A stretch of 64,000 bases of DNA from Aquimarina sp. TRL1 (GTDB taxonomy: Bacteria > Bacteroidota > Bacteroidia > Flavobacteriales > Flavobacteriaceae), in the NCBI RefSeq assembly GCF_013365535.1, contig NZ_CP053590.1, positions 2,408,501 to 2,472,500 of the forward strand, read 5' to 3'. The notes below the pieces were generated by a model that was not told where the DNA came from, did not search any database, and was given only the letters and a program-made list of their open reading frames with translations. How positions within the stretch are numbered: position 1 is the stretch's first letter; each line of letters starts with the position of its first letter. Positions 53,233-60,216 of the stretch are shown one piece after another. A program made the translations under genes and the position numbers.

Positions 53233-53818
53233 TTTAATTTTATTACTACTATTGTATTTGTTTCCAAGTATTTTTTTTTCTCAAACCAAAGAAAAAACTG
53301 ATAAGGTATTGCGAATTAACAAAACTCTAGCATTGGAGTTGTGTGATAAAAAAGAATTTAATTTATGTTTTAATTTTTCTCCATTAAAAACTAGTAAAAA
53401 CCCAGAATTTGTTAGTTTTAGTAATGAGGAAATTAATTATGATGTTGTATATAAAATACCCCCAGTTTATTTAAAAATAATAGACATAGATTTTTCAGAA
53501 GAAAAGAAAATTTTTGACTTAATGTTAAACCCAAGTATAGAAACAGATACATTAAAATATGGTTTAACAAAAAAGCAAATTAGAAAAGTTAAAAAGCATA
53601 TTAAAAAAACTAAAAAAACAATAAATCATAATGTAAGTTATTCTTTTGATGGAAATCTTAAGTATTTGTTGTATGATGTTGATTTTGAGTGTGTTTATGG
53701 GGGGGTGGGTAAAACTTATATTATTGATAAAGATGGCCATGAATTAAGGAAAGAGATAGAAGCAGAAATCTATTATTTAACAAAAATAATTTCAATTAAA
53801 CCTAAATATTTAAAATAG
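53195..53818 (+). CDS. Candidate secreted immunity protein for the RHS2 tip
   Basis: This product of about 207 residues has a strong signal peptide ([21 protein letters not shown]). The mature part is rich in Lys and contains [17 protein letters not shown] and a terminal beta-rich stretch. It shows no visible similarity to the immunity candidate of RHS1, as expected when tips differ. The frame is open from 53036, but only starts at 53195 (ATG) or 53219 (TTG, giving a signal peptide that begins MKTTN) place the hydrophobic segment at the N-terminus. I list the ATG; the TTG is a good alternative. It overlaps the end of the rhs gene in another frame. The function is inferred from position and export signal. 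AT-rich coding matches the tip. Confidence 0.65.
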   Translation: MIIRTDLLLKTTNLILLLLLYLFPSIFFSQTKEKTDKVLRINKTLALELCDKKEFNLCFNFSPLKTSKNPEFVSFSNEEINYDVVYKIPPVYLKIIDIDFSEEKKIFDLMLNPSIETDTLKYGLTKKQIRKVKKHIKKTKKTINHNVSYSFDGNLKYLLYDVDFECVYGGVGKTYIIDKDGHELRKEIEAEIYYLTKIISIKPKYLK

Positions 53819-53876
53819 ATTATTAAAATGTCATATAATCTTTTTCTAAATGTAGTTTGATGTTATTAATAATTTC

Positions 53877-53913
53877 GAGCTACCTCACGACCCCTTTCGT
53901 TTGGTAGGGTAGT
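53877..53913 (+). terminator. Possible terminator, degenerate copy of the cassette hairpin
   Basis: GAGCTACC and GGTAGGGTAGTT could pair around ACGACCCCTTTCGTTT. The arms resemble the terminators at 28233 and 54027, but no strong T run follows. It is 59 nt past the immunity stop. Confidence 0.4.
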
Positions 53914-53935
53914 TAGCAGATAAGGTAAATCCTGA

Positions 53936-54009
53936 TCCCCAGATGACGCAAGTATGTCAAAGTAATGGCTACCGCGAGAATCTTTCTCGTGGCGGGTATG
54001 AGTAAGCAA
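53936..54009 (+). repeat. Post-cassette repeat, copy B
   Basis: This 74-nt element runs from TCCCCAGATGACGC to GAGTAAGCAA. It contains GTATGTCAAAGTAA and the hairpin ACCGCGAGAATC / TTTCTCGTGGCGG. It is nearly identical to copy C and clearly related to copy A after the first cassette. Confidence 0.75.
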
Positions 54010-54026
54010 TAACAATAAATATAAAA

Positions 54027-54060
54027 GCTACCTTGCATTAAATTGTGAGGTAGTTTTTTT
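54027..54060 (+). terminator. Terminator after the second toxin cassette
   Basis: AGCTACCTTGCA and TGTGAGGTAG form a stem of about 10 bp followed by seven T. It ends the operon that starts at 29428 and is homologous to the terminator at 28233. Confidence 0.8.
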
Positions 54061-54113
54061 GTGTTTTAGGAGTAAGCTAATCTAGCTTTAGCATCGGGTC
54101 TGTGGATTATTAA

Positions 54114-54188
54114 TCCCCAGATAGCGGGAGTATGTCAAAGTAACAGCTACCGCGAGAATCCTTTCTCGTGGCGGTAATGAGTAAGCAA
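54114..54188 (+). repeat. Post-cassette repeat, copy C (without terminator)
   Basis: This 75-nt element aligns base for base with copy B (TCCCCAGAT, GTATGTCAAAGTAA, GCTACCGCGAGAATC, ATGAGTAAGCAA) with a few changes. The terminator half is absent here. It lies between the toxin operon and yefM, with no gene attached. Confidence 0.75.
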
Positions 54189-54310
54189 AAGAGTACTATA
54201 TAACTGTCTTGTCCTAAAATTATTTTAGAAATTACTGTGTTAGGCGGTATAAAATTAGAAGGATTAGACAGGATGCACGTAACGGTAAACAACTTGGATC
54301 TATGTAGTTT

Positions 54311-54344
54311 AAAAGTACCTGTTTAGGTACTTTTTGTATATTTG
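54311..54344 (+). promoter_or_regulatory. yefM-yoeB promoter with palindromic candidate operator
   Basis: A perfect inverted repeat AAAGTACC-tgttta-GGTACTTT sits directly before TATATTTG (54337-54344), a match to TAnnTTTG. The ATG of yefM follows 4 nt later, so the mRNA would be nearly leaderless. YefM is known to repress its own operon by binding palindromes with GTAC cores, which this has. The hairpin could alternatively be a terminator. Confidence 0.5.
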
Positions 54345-54348
54345 TATT

Positions 54349-54597
54349 ATGGAAACAGTAAATTATACAGAATTTCGTTCAAATCTAAAACATTGGTTCG
54401 ATAAAGTAATCAATGATGTAAGTGATATTATTATCAAGCGTAAAAACGGAAAAGACCTCGTTTTAATATCATTAGATGAATACAATTCACTAAAAGAAAC
54501 AACCTATTTGCTAACAGGGAAAAACAGAGATGTTTTATTAAACTCTATCAAAGAACTGGAAGCAGGAAATGGTATAGAAAAAGATTTAATTGAATAG
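54349..54597 (+). CDS. yefM: YefM-family antitoxin
   Basis: This 82-residue protein belongs to the Phd/YefM antitoxin family. The N-terminal DNA-binding part (METVNYTEFRSNLKHWFDKV, then IIIKRKNGKDLVLISLDEYNSL) is characteristic. The C-terminal tail (about 55-82) should be disordered until it wraps around the toxin. It neutralises YoeB and represses the operon, with the complex binding DNA more tightly. The frame extends five codons upstream, but the -7 promoter box overlaps that part, so the ATG at 54349 is chosen. The stop codon is followed at once by the yoeB ATG, with no gap. Confidence 0.92.
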   Translation: METVNYTEFRSNLKHWFDKVINDVSDIIIKRKNGKDLVLISLDEYNSLKETTYLLTGKNRDVLLNSIKELEAGNGIEKDLIE

Positions 54598-54858
54598 ATG
54601 AAGTTAACGTGGTCTATTTCTTCTTGGGAAGATTATTTGTATTGGCAGAAAGTCGATAAGAAAATAGTAAAACGGATTAACGAACTCATTAAAAGTTGTA
54701 TGCGAACACCTTTTGAAGGCATTGGAAAACCCGAAGTTTTAAAAGGTGATTTACAAGGGTATTGGTCAAGACGAATAACATCAGAACATCGATTGGTTTA
54801 CAAATATGAAAATGACCAATTACTAATTGCAGCTTGTCGTTATCATTATGGGAAGTAA
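54598..54858 (+). CDS. yoeB: YoeB toxin (ribosome-dependent mRNA endonuclease)
   Basis: This 86-residue protein is a full-length YoeB that cleaves mRNA in the ribosomal A site. The active-site residues known from E. coli YoeB all lie at the same numbers: E46 (GKPEVLKG), R65 (SEHRLVY), H83 and Y84 (CRYHYGK). The N-terminus W5 and the YWSRRI motif are also present, so the toxin appears functional. It directly follows yefM with no spacing, which implies translational coupling. No clear terminator is seen after it. It adjoins the polymorphic-toxin region but is a separate unit with its own promoter. Confidence 0.95.
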   Translation: MKLTWSISSWEDYLYWQKVDKKIVKRINELIKSCMRTPFEGIGKPEVLKGDLQGYWSRRITSEHRLVYKYENDQLLIAACRYHYGK

Positions 54859-55103
54859 AATCCTTACAACATAAAATCCAGTATTCTCGTTCCTCAAATA
54901 TTGCTGTATTTATGCTGTTCCCGCCGTAGAAAGCCAGCTATGTTTTTATAGTTGTAAACGACATTTTTTAGCAATTTGCTTCGCAATATTAAAACAAGTA
55001 CTATAAAATAGTCTTCCTGCACTGAAACTAGTTACTACTGACTTTATGTACTATGAATTCGTTAATAGTGTACTTCGTAACTTCAGAAAACAGTAGCGGA
55101 TTA

Positions 55104-56183
55104 TTAATCCACACTATGTACACTGGTAATTTCATAGCCTTTAAAATAAACAACTGTTATCCCATGTACGTCTTCAATGGATGACCAAAAGGAGATCAGC
55201 CATTCTTCCTTATCCCTGTTAAGAATACCCACATCATTAATACCAATGTCGAAATCGGCAGCTGTCATGGTAAAATCCTTAAAGTTTTGTATTACCTGAT
55301 TTTTGAGTTCCTTATTTAATATCAAAGGATTTTCTTTTTTAGCATCTTCAAAAAGTAAATTGCATAAGGCAATTTCATAATCAGATTTAGTCTCGTAGAA
55401 ATAGTCCGTGTTCTTATCTGCTATTGCTTGTAATATGTCTTTTTGGTATTGACTTTTGATAAGAGACATAACGGCTTTTTTTCTTTTCGGGTTTTTATAA
55501 TCCTCAATGTGTTCCAGTAGCTCATTTAATGTATCTCTAAAGTCACAAACATACCCTACCTCTCTTTTTTCATCCAATGCAGATTGAGACTTTTGGATTT
55601 TTTTTCCGATCTCTTTCCTGTAATAATCATAACTATGTAGTTGTTTTTCATCAGTTTCCTGTTTTTTTTCTTTTTCATTGACTTGCAATGCTATTTTATA
55701 AAACTGTAGCGCCTGATCAAAATCACACATATAAAAATAATCATCCGCAATTCTCTCTGCTATATAGCTTTTTTTCTCACATTCGAACTTTTTCTTCCAG
55801 ATTTCTACAGAAAGGTGGTGAGGGATTTCGCTACAAAGGAGCGATAAGAAATTTTCATCTTTTTCATTTTTTATAGCGGTATACGCATGTCTGGTTTTGA
55901 GGTAACACTTTTGATAATTTTCTACGTTTTCTTCATAACTATTGTATAAGGTTTCTCTTTCTTTTCTGGTGAGGGTCATATAATCATTGATCGAAGTCGA
56001 CTCATGTATGATAGCATCATTAATATATATCTTTGTTTCTCCCCACCATTCCGGAACTTCAAAATCATGTATGGAATCACATACCTGCAAGCTGATGTTT
56101 TCTTTTTTGATTTTTTTAGGAGAGTTACAAAAAGTAAAAGTCCAAAACAGTAACGTTATAAAAGATAGTTTTCGTAATAGCAT
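55104..56183 (-). CDS. Exported protein of unknown function
   Basis: This 359-residue product starts with a basic, hydrophobic segment ending FTFC (residue 19), which may be a lipoprotein signal with an unusual lipobox. Much of the protein is helical and charged. A TPR-like stretch occurs at about 135-175 (IAERIADDYFYMCDFDQALQFYKIALQV), followed by a coiled-coil-like Lys/Glu segment. The C-terminal part (about 290-355) ends in IEDVHGITVVYFKGYEITSVHS and looks like a small beta domain. I do not recognise the family. It is alone on its transcript, with no close same-strand neighbour. A role as an envelope adaptor is possible but unsupported. No terminator is obvious downstream. Confidence 0.7.
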   Translation of the reverse strand: MLLRKLSFITLLFWTFTFCNSPKKIKKENISLQVCDSIHDFEVPEWWGETKIYINDAIIHESTSINDYMTLTRKERETLYNSYEENVENYQKCYLKTRHAYTAIKNEKDENFLSLLCSEIPHHLSVEIWKKKFECEKKSYIAERIADDYFYMCDFDQALQFYKIALQVNEKEKKQETDEKQLHSYDYYRKEIGKKIQKSQSALDEKREVGYVCDFRDTLNELLEHIEDYKNPKRKKAVMSLIKSQYQKDILQAIADKNTDYFYETKSDYEIALCNLLFEDAKKENPLILNKELKNQVIQNFKDFTMTAADFDIGINDVGILNRDKEEWLISFWSSIEDVHGITVVYFKGYEITSVHSVD

Positions 56184-56477
56184 GACTGGTGTTTGGTTTC
56201 GTTGATGTTGTTTTTATGCGTTATTCAGCAACATACACTTAGAACTTGTTTACACTTTTTTTATTTGCTAAAAAAAATACTGTTTTTTCTTCTGTAATGT
56301 TGCTCTGTAGCTCAAAAAAGCTTTTAACATCACTAGTATCATCCAATTTTTGCTTAACGTCAAAAAGCATAGACGAGTTCTTTCTATAAAGCCGCAGTAA
56401 TTGTACAAAAACTAATTGATATTACCTAAAATGGAAGAGATTCCTTTGTTTTTTGGGTATTATTTATAAAAAGGAGC

Positions 56478-57896
56478 TTAGAAAGAAGATACCGCAGTAA
56501 AGTGCACGTATAAATTTTCAGGGTATACAATAAAGGAATGCTTTTCGGTAACGGCTTCAGGAGATATGGATAGGGAAAAGTCAAAATGTTTGCAAAGCAT
56601 GGAAATCATAGTGGTCATTTCTGCCATTGCCAGATGCATTCCCGGGCAAAAACGAGGACCTCCCCCAAACCCCTTGACAATATCAGGATGGTGTTTGCGA
56701 TGCATAGGGCATTGATCCGCTCCCCAACGTTCTGGAATAAATTGAGTTGCCTTGTCAAAATATTCATCTTGTCGCTGCGGATATCGATTTAATAAAATCA
56801 ACCGGGTATCTTTCGGGATATGAAGTCCCAGAACAGTACAGTCTTCATTCGCTTGTACAATTTGTTGTGTAGTCGTAGGATGCAAGCGGATTGCTTCTTG
56901 TACAACTGAATTGGCATATGATAATTGCTGATGTTGTTCATAAGAAACAGGGGTGGCGGTTTTCGGATAGCAATCAAAAGCTTCTTTGCGGACTTTTTTG
57001 ATCATTTCCGGATGCTGAGACAGATAATAAATAATCCAGGATAAAGAACTGGAGGTAGAATCCTCTCCGGCGAGCAACATGGTAAAAATGTTACCATATA
57101 CTTCAGTATCACTGAAATCTCCTTCGTTGTTTTCCGCTAAGAGAGCCTCCAGGAAATTAGTAGGTTGTTGATGTCGTTCAGGGTGATTGGCTAAGGTAGC
57201 TTTAGCATGCTTTATAAATGAATAAATGGTTTTTTCAATGGCATGCAATGATTGTTGTAGCTGCTTGTCTTTTTTTCGTTTGTAAAAACGCCAGATTGGG
57301 ATAGGTGCCACTGTACGTTCATTAACCATCGCAAATATCTGTTCGAGATGTTGTTGGAATATAGCATCTTTCTCATTGATAGCATCAAGCTCATATCCAA
57401 AAGCAATAGCTGTTGTCACATCAATAGTAAATAGCATAAACTCTCTTTGGATATCAATCTGTTTGCCTGCGGTAGCATATGTTTTGAATTTATGAAGAAG
57501 GGTTTCACATTTTTGAAGTACAGTAGGATAATACGCTTTTACTTTTTTAGTACTTAATGACTCAGCGGTTAATCTTCGATGACGTTTCCAGTCTTCGCCT
57601 TCGGCATTGAATACTCCCTTAATGCCCATTTCCTGGAGTACACTATCTATTTTTGGTAATCGTCTGAATTGCTGGGGACGCAATTTGAGAATGCGGTGAT
57701 TGAGCTCAGGGATTGCAGATGCTACAAATCTTTTTCCAACCAGGTTAATCGTAAATAATGGACCACATGTAAGGACCGCATCTTCTAAAAACTGATGTTT
57801 TGTAGAGGATTTGAATTGTGGATAATGCCCTATTATAAAATGTCCCTTGGGAGAAGGTAAATCAGAAAGGGTAATAGTACGAAGGTCTAAAAGCAT
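56478..57896 (-). CDS. Cytochrome P450
   Basis: This 472-residue haem monooxygenase inserts one oxygen atom from O2 into a substrate, using electrons from partner redox proteins. The I-helix motif AGEDSTSS (oxygen activation), the K-helix ExxR in EAIRLHP, the PERW stretch and the haem loop FGGGPRFCPGMH with ligand C417 are all intact. The N-terminus has no membrane anchor, so it is soluble. Layout and length suggest a class similar to CYP102-type/fatty-acid-like bacterial P450s, but I do not assign a subfamily or substrate. No ferredoxin or reductase gene is adjacent, so it must draw electrons from elsewhere. It has its own strong promoter. Confidence 0.95.
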   Translation of the reverse strand: MLLDLRTITLSDLPSPKGHFIIGHYPQFKSSTKHQFLEDAVLTCGPLFTINLVGKRFVASAIPELNHRILKLRPQQFRRLPKIDSVLQEMGIKGVFNAEGEDWKRHRRLTAESLSTKKVKAYYPTVLQKCETLLHKFKTYATAGKQIDIQREFMLFTIDVTTAIAFGYELDAINEKDAIFQQHLEQIFAMVNERTVAPIPIWRFYKRKKDKQLQQSLHAIEKTIYSFIKHAKATLANHPERHQQPTNFLEALLAENNEGDFSDTEVYGNIFTMLLAGEDSTSSSLSWIIYYLSQHPEMIKKVRKEAFDCYPKTATPVSYEQHQQLSYANSVVQEAIRLHPTTTQQIVQANEDCTVLGLHIPKDTRLILLNRYPQRQDEYFDKATQFIPERWGADQCPMHRKHHPDIVKGFGGGPRFCPGMHLAMAEMTTMISMLCKHFDFSLSISPEAVTEKHSFIVYPENLYVHFTAVSSF

Positions 57897-57918
57897 AATA
57901 TATCGGTTTACAGGGAGA

Positions 57919-57947
57919 CAAAAATAAATAATAAGGAATGACTACAA
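57919..57947 (-). promoter_or_regulatory. Promoter of the P450 gene
   Basis: On the minus strand TTG (57945-57947), 18 bp, then TATTTTTG (57919-57926) match both elements of the Bacteroidota consensus. The ATG at 57896 follows about 22 nt later. Confidence 0.7.
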
Positions 57948-57971
57948 TAATTTCTATATAAAGTGTTAAAC

Positions 57972-57993
57972 AATATTAATACACGTTAAAGTA
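57972..57993 (+). repeat. Direct repeat, copy 1
   Basis: AATATTAAT, three variable bases, CGTTAAAGTA. It lies 45 bp upstream of TATTTTAG (58017-58024), a near match to the -7 box. A second copy lies at 58240 in the same position relative to another box. Confidence 0.6.
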
Positions 57994-58079
57994 AATCAGG
58001 ATATAAAAGAGTATGATATTTTAGCACTTATGGAGCGTACTAAACAGAAAATGTTTGTGCATCCAGGAATTAATGGTAG

Positions 58080-58110
58080 AAAAGGCTGTCGGGTAGGGCG
58101 GCCTTTTTTT
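58080..58110 (+). terminator. Plus-strand terminator without an evident gene
   Basis: AAAAGGCTGTC pairs with GGCGGCCTTTT (G-U pairs included) around a 6-nt loop, followed by TTTTTTT. Its only upstream plus-strand start would be the TATTTTAG box at 58017, giving a transcript of about 85 nt. Confidence 0.55.
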
Positions 58111-58239
58111 ATGAAAGATAGAGAGCGTAACCCTTCGATTAAGAAAGTTTCAAAGTATACGTATTTCCTAAAAAATTATTACTTCTATAATGTCTCGTAT
58201 GCTTACCTGAAGAAAGGAGTACTAAAGAATTCGTTAAAG

Positions 58240-58261
58240 AATATTAATCATCGTTAAAGTA
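58240..58261 (+). repeat. Direct repeat, copy 2
   Basis: AATATTAAT, three variable bases, CGTTAAAGTA, 46 bp upstream of TATTTTTG (58286-58293). The spacing is conserved with copy 1, which suggests an upstream promoter element. Confidence 0.6.
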
Positions 58262-58285
58262 GCTGGAAGAACAAAGAAAGAAATC

Positions 58286-58293
58286 TATTTTTG
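58286..58293 (+). promoter_or_regulatory. Candidate -7 box TATTTTTG of the small RNA
   Basis: It matches TAnnTTTG, with CTG 20 bp upstream. It would start transcription near 58299. Confidence 0.45.
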
Positions 58294-58298
58294 ACCCT

Positions 58299-58434
58299 AA
58301 GAATGACAGTGACTCCTATTTGTTAGGTTTATAGATAGAAGTAGTAGTTTATACATATTCAAGACGTGGAGTCATCTGTCAGTTTCCTCATATTAGTACT
58401 GAAAAAGAGCTGCGTAAGCAGCTCTTTGTTTTTT
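58299..58434 (+). ncRNA. Candidate structured small RNA (about 135 nt)
   Basis: A promoter-like box ends at 58293 and a terminator ends at 58434. In between, TGACAGTGACTCC (58304-58316) pairs with GGAGTCATCTGTCA (58368-58381) through 13 bp with one bulged T. This encloses a loop of about 50 nt. No reading frame fits the interval. The shape, a long bulged stem followed by a terminator hairpin, is that of a small regulatory RNA; a 6S-type RNA is one possibility I cannot test here. Confidence 0.45.
58404..58434 (+). terminator. Rho-independent terminator of the candidate small RNA
   Basis: AAAGAGCTGC and GCAGCTCTTT form a perfect 10-bp stem with a GTAA tetraloop, followed by GTTTTTT. The next gene starts 240 nt downstream on the same strand. 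Confidence 0.85.
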
Positions 58435-58674
58435 CTAAAGGATCGTGTACTTCTTTCACATTTTAAGATAACTTTTGTAATTCCGAAGCAGGAGAAATAA
58501 AGGACTCCGGTTATCTTTGAGAATTCCCATAACAATATATAGTTTTTTGAAAAAACAAGGAAGGAACGCTGTGTACTGAAATGATTTACAGTGTTTTATA
58601 AATGGTCGGTGACTAGTCGTTTTTTTAAATAATTAAATGTAGTGAGGTTTCCGAGATATTATAAAATAACACAG

Positions 58675-59391
58675 ATGAAAAACATATATCTAATTATGAT
58701 GGCAGGGATGCTGTGTAGCTCCTGTTTTATGAATGAAAACACATCCAATAATCGTCATTCCGAGAAGGAAGACTTAGTAACAGCAGAAAAAAAGAAAGTA
58801 CAACAAATAAAAGTGGCTGATTTACCGGTTCATATCGACAGTACCCAGTATTTGATACATCCTGTAGGAGTATATGAGATAGAAGAAAAACGAAGCAAGA
58901 CGCGAATGGGATCGTATTCAGGTTATGGGGCGCAAAACTTCAAGGTCTCTACACAAGTAGGAGATGAAATTTCGGGAAATATGAACTCGATTACATTTCA
59001 GCATATAGAAACAGGAGTAGCACATGAGTTGACCAATAAGGATGTACGTATTATTTCGGCTACTTTTTTGCGGGATATTTTTAATACAACTAAAAAACAA
59101 CTGTTGGTATATCAGGTGATCGATGCTGATACAAATAAAGATGGGGTTAAAAATTATCTCGATCAGAAATCCTTATATATCGGTGCGATGGGAGGTGGTG
59201 GATTTACCAAATTGACACAGCAGGGACATGAGTTGATTGACTGGAAAGTAATTGCAGCGACCAATAAATTGTTTTTTCGAAGTGTTAAGGATATAAATAA
59301 AAATGGAGTATTAGAAAAAGAAGATGTGGTTTCACATCATGTCATAGACTTAGAAAAAGAAACGTTGACACCGGTTTATTATCAGCTTTAA
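58675..59391 (+). CDS. Lipoprotein with EF-hand-like motifs
   Basis: This 238-residue envelope lipoprotein has the signal MKNIYLIMMAGMLCSSC with lipobox Cys17. The in-frame codons upstream to 58642 are excluded because the signal must be N-terminal. A charged linker (about 20-50) is followed by a beta-rich domain. Two calcium-loop-like motifs lie in the second half: DADTNKDGVKNYLD and DINKNGVLEKEDVV, spaced about 65 residues apart. This arrangement of paired loops with an intervening beta segment (ELIDWKVI) is known to me from many Bacteroidota EF-hand lipoproteins, but the function is unknown. It is monocistronic, and no clear promoter or terminator is seen. Confidence 0.8.
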   Translation: MKNIYLIMMAGMLCSSCFMNENTSNNRHSEKEDLVTAEKKKVQQIKVADLPVHIDSTQYLIHPVGVYEIEEKRSKTRMGSYSGYGAQNFKVSTQVGDEISGNMNSITFQHIETGVAHELTNKDVRIISATFLRDIFNTTKKQLLVYQVIDADTNKDGVKNYLDQKSLYIGAMGGGGFTKLTQQGHELIDWKVIAATNKLFFRSVKDINKNGVLEKEDVVSHHVIDLEKETLTPVYYQL

Positions 59392-59763
59392 TTCCAAAAA
59401 AAATATTTTTCTTTTACGAATAGGTTTTTATAGAATAGAAAGGTTAGTGTAGGAAAAATAGGGGAAGATGTCTTTTGTCATAAGAAGGATGTAACTGATC
59501 GTGTTTTTTGATATTATTTTTTTGTAAAAAGTGGAGTTGTGTAAGTTAAAGTTACTATTTTGTATAGACTTATGCCGATGATGCTTTGAAGCTACTGAAA
59601 CAGAAAAGAATATTTTTCTTTTTCATCTAATATAAAAAGAGAGCTGCGAGAATCGCAATTTCTATTTTTATTGGTTAGATAGAAGGGAAAAGAGAAGTTT
59701 TAATTTAGTACTTTGAATTGTTATTTGGTATGGGACCCTTAGACTTTTAAAACCAACTAAATA
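59392..59763. other. Noncoding gap
   Basis: No gene is seen. A weak hairpin TGCGA-gaa-TCGCA followed by T-rich sequence occurs near 59645-59675. Confidence 0.4.
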
Positions 59764-60012
59764 ATGACACGATTTGAATTTAATATTCTCCCGCATCGAC
59801 ACAAATGCGATATTGTTTTTTCATCAGGGAAGTTTATACATGCTATTAATACGGAAGATGTCAAAACTGCGGTGTATTCCGTAGCTCTTTTTTTTGTAGA
59901 AGTTATTTATGATGAAGAGGGGAAAGAAGTAGTCGGCTTTCATAGTTTTGAAGATGGATTTTTACTATATCGCTATGCCAGAAGTATTAGCGCAGCATTA
60001 AAAGATAAGTAA
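59764..60012 (+). CDS. Small cytoplasmic protein of unknown function
   Basis: This 82-residue protein has no signal peptide. The sequence (KCDIVFSSGKFIHAINTEDVKTAVYSVALFFVEVIYDEEGKEV) alternates strands and a helix like a compact alpha/beta domain. I do not recognise the family. Normal codon use and a balanced composition support real coding. It is alone on its strand and ends shortly before the convergent T9SS gene. Confidence 0.55.
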   Translation: MTRFEFNILPHRHKCDIVFSSGKFIHAINTEDVKTAVYSVALFFVEVIYDEEGKEVVGFHSFEDGFLLYRYARSISAALKDK

Positions 60013-60151
60013 ATTACCTCATCGCAGGGATATAAAGTATTTACAGAAAGTGATTTTTAATTTCGAGACTGGTCTTGAAAAGAATACTTTATGTGAATGT
60101 TTTGTAAGCTTGTACCGAGGTCGCTAACTAGCAATGTACTATGCCGATATA

Positions 60152-60188
60152 TCTAAAAAAGGAAAGCCGGTCAATTTTGACCGGCTTT
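60152..60188 (-). terminator. Terminator of the Ig-repeat T9SS gene
   Basis: AAAGCCGGTCAA and TTGACCGGCTTT form a perfect 12-bp stem. On the minus strand it is followed by CC and then TTTTTT. It lies 29 nt past the stop at 60217. Confidence 0.85.
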
Positions 60189-60216
60189 CTAAGATTAAAT
60201 AAAGAAGGGGGTTACT

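Noticed and set aside
54110..54292. Minus-strand 60-codon frame over repeat copy C
   Set aside because: It follows the repeat and hairpin sequence, not protein-like composition.
54241..54300. Possible remnant of an RHS core before yefM (AGGATGCACG)
   Set aside because: Only ten bases match the rhs core and no further similarity follows, so chance cannot be excluded.
16668..54860. tRNA-Leu as integration site of a genomic island holding the toxin genes
   Set aside because: No integrase gene and no second copy of the tRNA 3' end is visible; the position next to tRNAs may be coincidence.
58030..58257. Plus-strand 75-codon frame
   Set aside because: A rho-independent terminator (58080-58110) lies inside it and the peptide has no recognisable features; transcription would stop before its end.
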